DNA of 5,359 bases, taken from assembly GCA_023402915.1 (NCBI GenBank), contig JAEYFO010000210.1, positions 1-5,359 on the forward strand, written 5' to 3'. Positions 5,127 to 5,359 of this stretch are shown one piece after another (position 1 is the first letter of the stretch; every line of letters begins with the position of its first letter). The notes beneath the pieces are model-generated. The model saw only the letters and a list, made by a program, of their open reading frames with translations, ran no database searches and was not told where the DNA came from. This stretch comes from Bacillota bacterium. Its GTDB lineage: Bacteria > Bacillota > Clostridia > Christensenellales > CALWSW01. Both the position numbers and the translations under genes were made by a program.

Positions 5127-5359
5127 TCAGTTCAAAACATATTCTTCCAGAATCTTCGCCACGCCCGCGTCGTTGTTGGACGGCGCGATCACGTCCGCCA
5201 CTTCTTTGGCCGCGGGCACGCCGTTTGCCATGCAAACGCCCAGCCCGGCCGCCGCAAGCATGGCGATATCGTTTTCCGAATCGCCCATGGCCATTGTTTC
5301 TTCTCTCGGGATCCCCAAAAATTCCGCTGCCGCCAGCAGCGCTACGCCCTTGTCCACCC
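5127..5359 (-). CDS. Cof-type HAD-IIB hydrolase, C-terminal part (paralogue 3, 5' truncated)
   Basis: Only the last 77 codons or so are inside the window. The gene is complete at its 3' end (TGA at 5127-5129) and runs off the right edge. The GTG at 5357 is the internal Val of the motif III segment VDKGVALL, not a start. Motif IV is intact (MGDSEND), followed by the family block GLGVCMANGVPAAKE. It is the most upstream of the three tandem paralogues seen and the closest relative of the middle one. A GC-rich inverted repeat (CCGGC/GCCGG) lies in the 83-nt gap before the next gene, but without a T-run, so it is not a clear terminator. Confidence 0.9.
   Translation of the reverse strand, partial: VDKGVALLAAAEFLGIPREETMAMGDSENDIAMLAAAGLGVCMANGVPAAKEVADVIAPSNNDAGVAKILEEYVLN

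Overview
The window is GC-rich (by eye above 60 percent), densely coded DNA. It has strong AGGAGG-type ribosome binding sites 7 nt from the starts, two TTG starts, a class B sortase and Cof-type HAD phosphatases. Together these suggest a high-GC Clostridia-like Firmicute, possibly a gut member of the Oscillospirales or Christensenellales. The lineage is inferred from style only; no marker gene is present.

Layout. Bases 1-812 (+) hold the C-terminal part of a DUF2075 (Schlafen group 3-like) DNA/RNA helicase that begins outside the window. A 125-nt gap with a hairpin and a weak promoter candidate follows. Bases 938-1762 (+) encode a class B sortase with a lipoprotein-type signal peptide and a long acidic, proline-rich linker. 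Bases 1860-2693 (+) encode a secreted protein with a fibronectin type III-like domain and an unrecognised C-terminal domain. These two genes may be co-transcribed and end at a strong intrinsic terminator (2748-2786). Bases 2787-3261 hold no convincing gene. This stretch carries repeated TTTTC(G/A)AAAC-like motifs, several inverted repeats and terminator-like elements for both converging units. Bases 3262-5359 (-) hold three tandem paralogous Cof-type HAD hydrolases. Two are complete; the most upstream one is cut by the window edge.

How they work together. The sortase and FN3 protein would act on the outside of the membrane. The FN3 protein has no cell-wall sorting signal, so it is more likely a partner or simply a neighbour than a substrate. 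The three HAD enzymes would be cytoplasmic phosphatases for sugar phosphates or cofactor phosphates, and appear to be a local gene expansion with a possible gene-conversion tract. Most of the window is ordinary. The points most worth a second look are the lipoprotein-type sortase, the repeat-rich intergenic region, the degenerate helicase motifs, and the locally near-identical DNA in the HAD paralogues.
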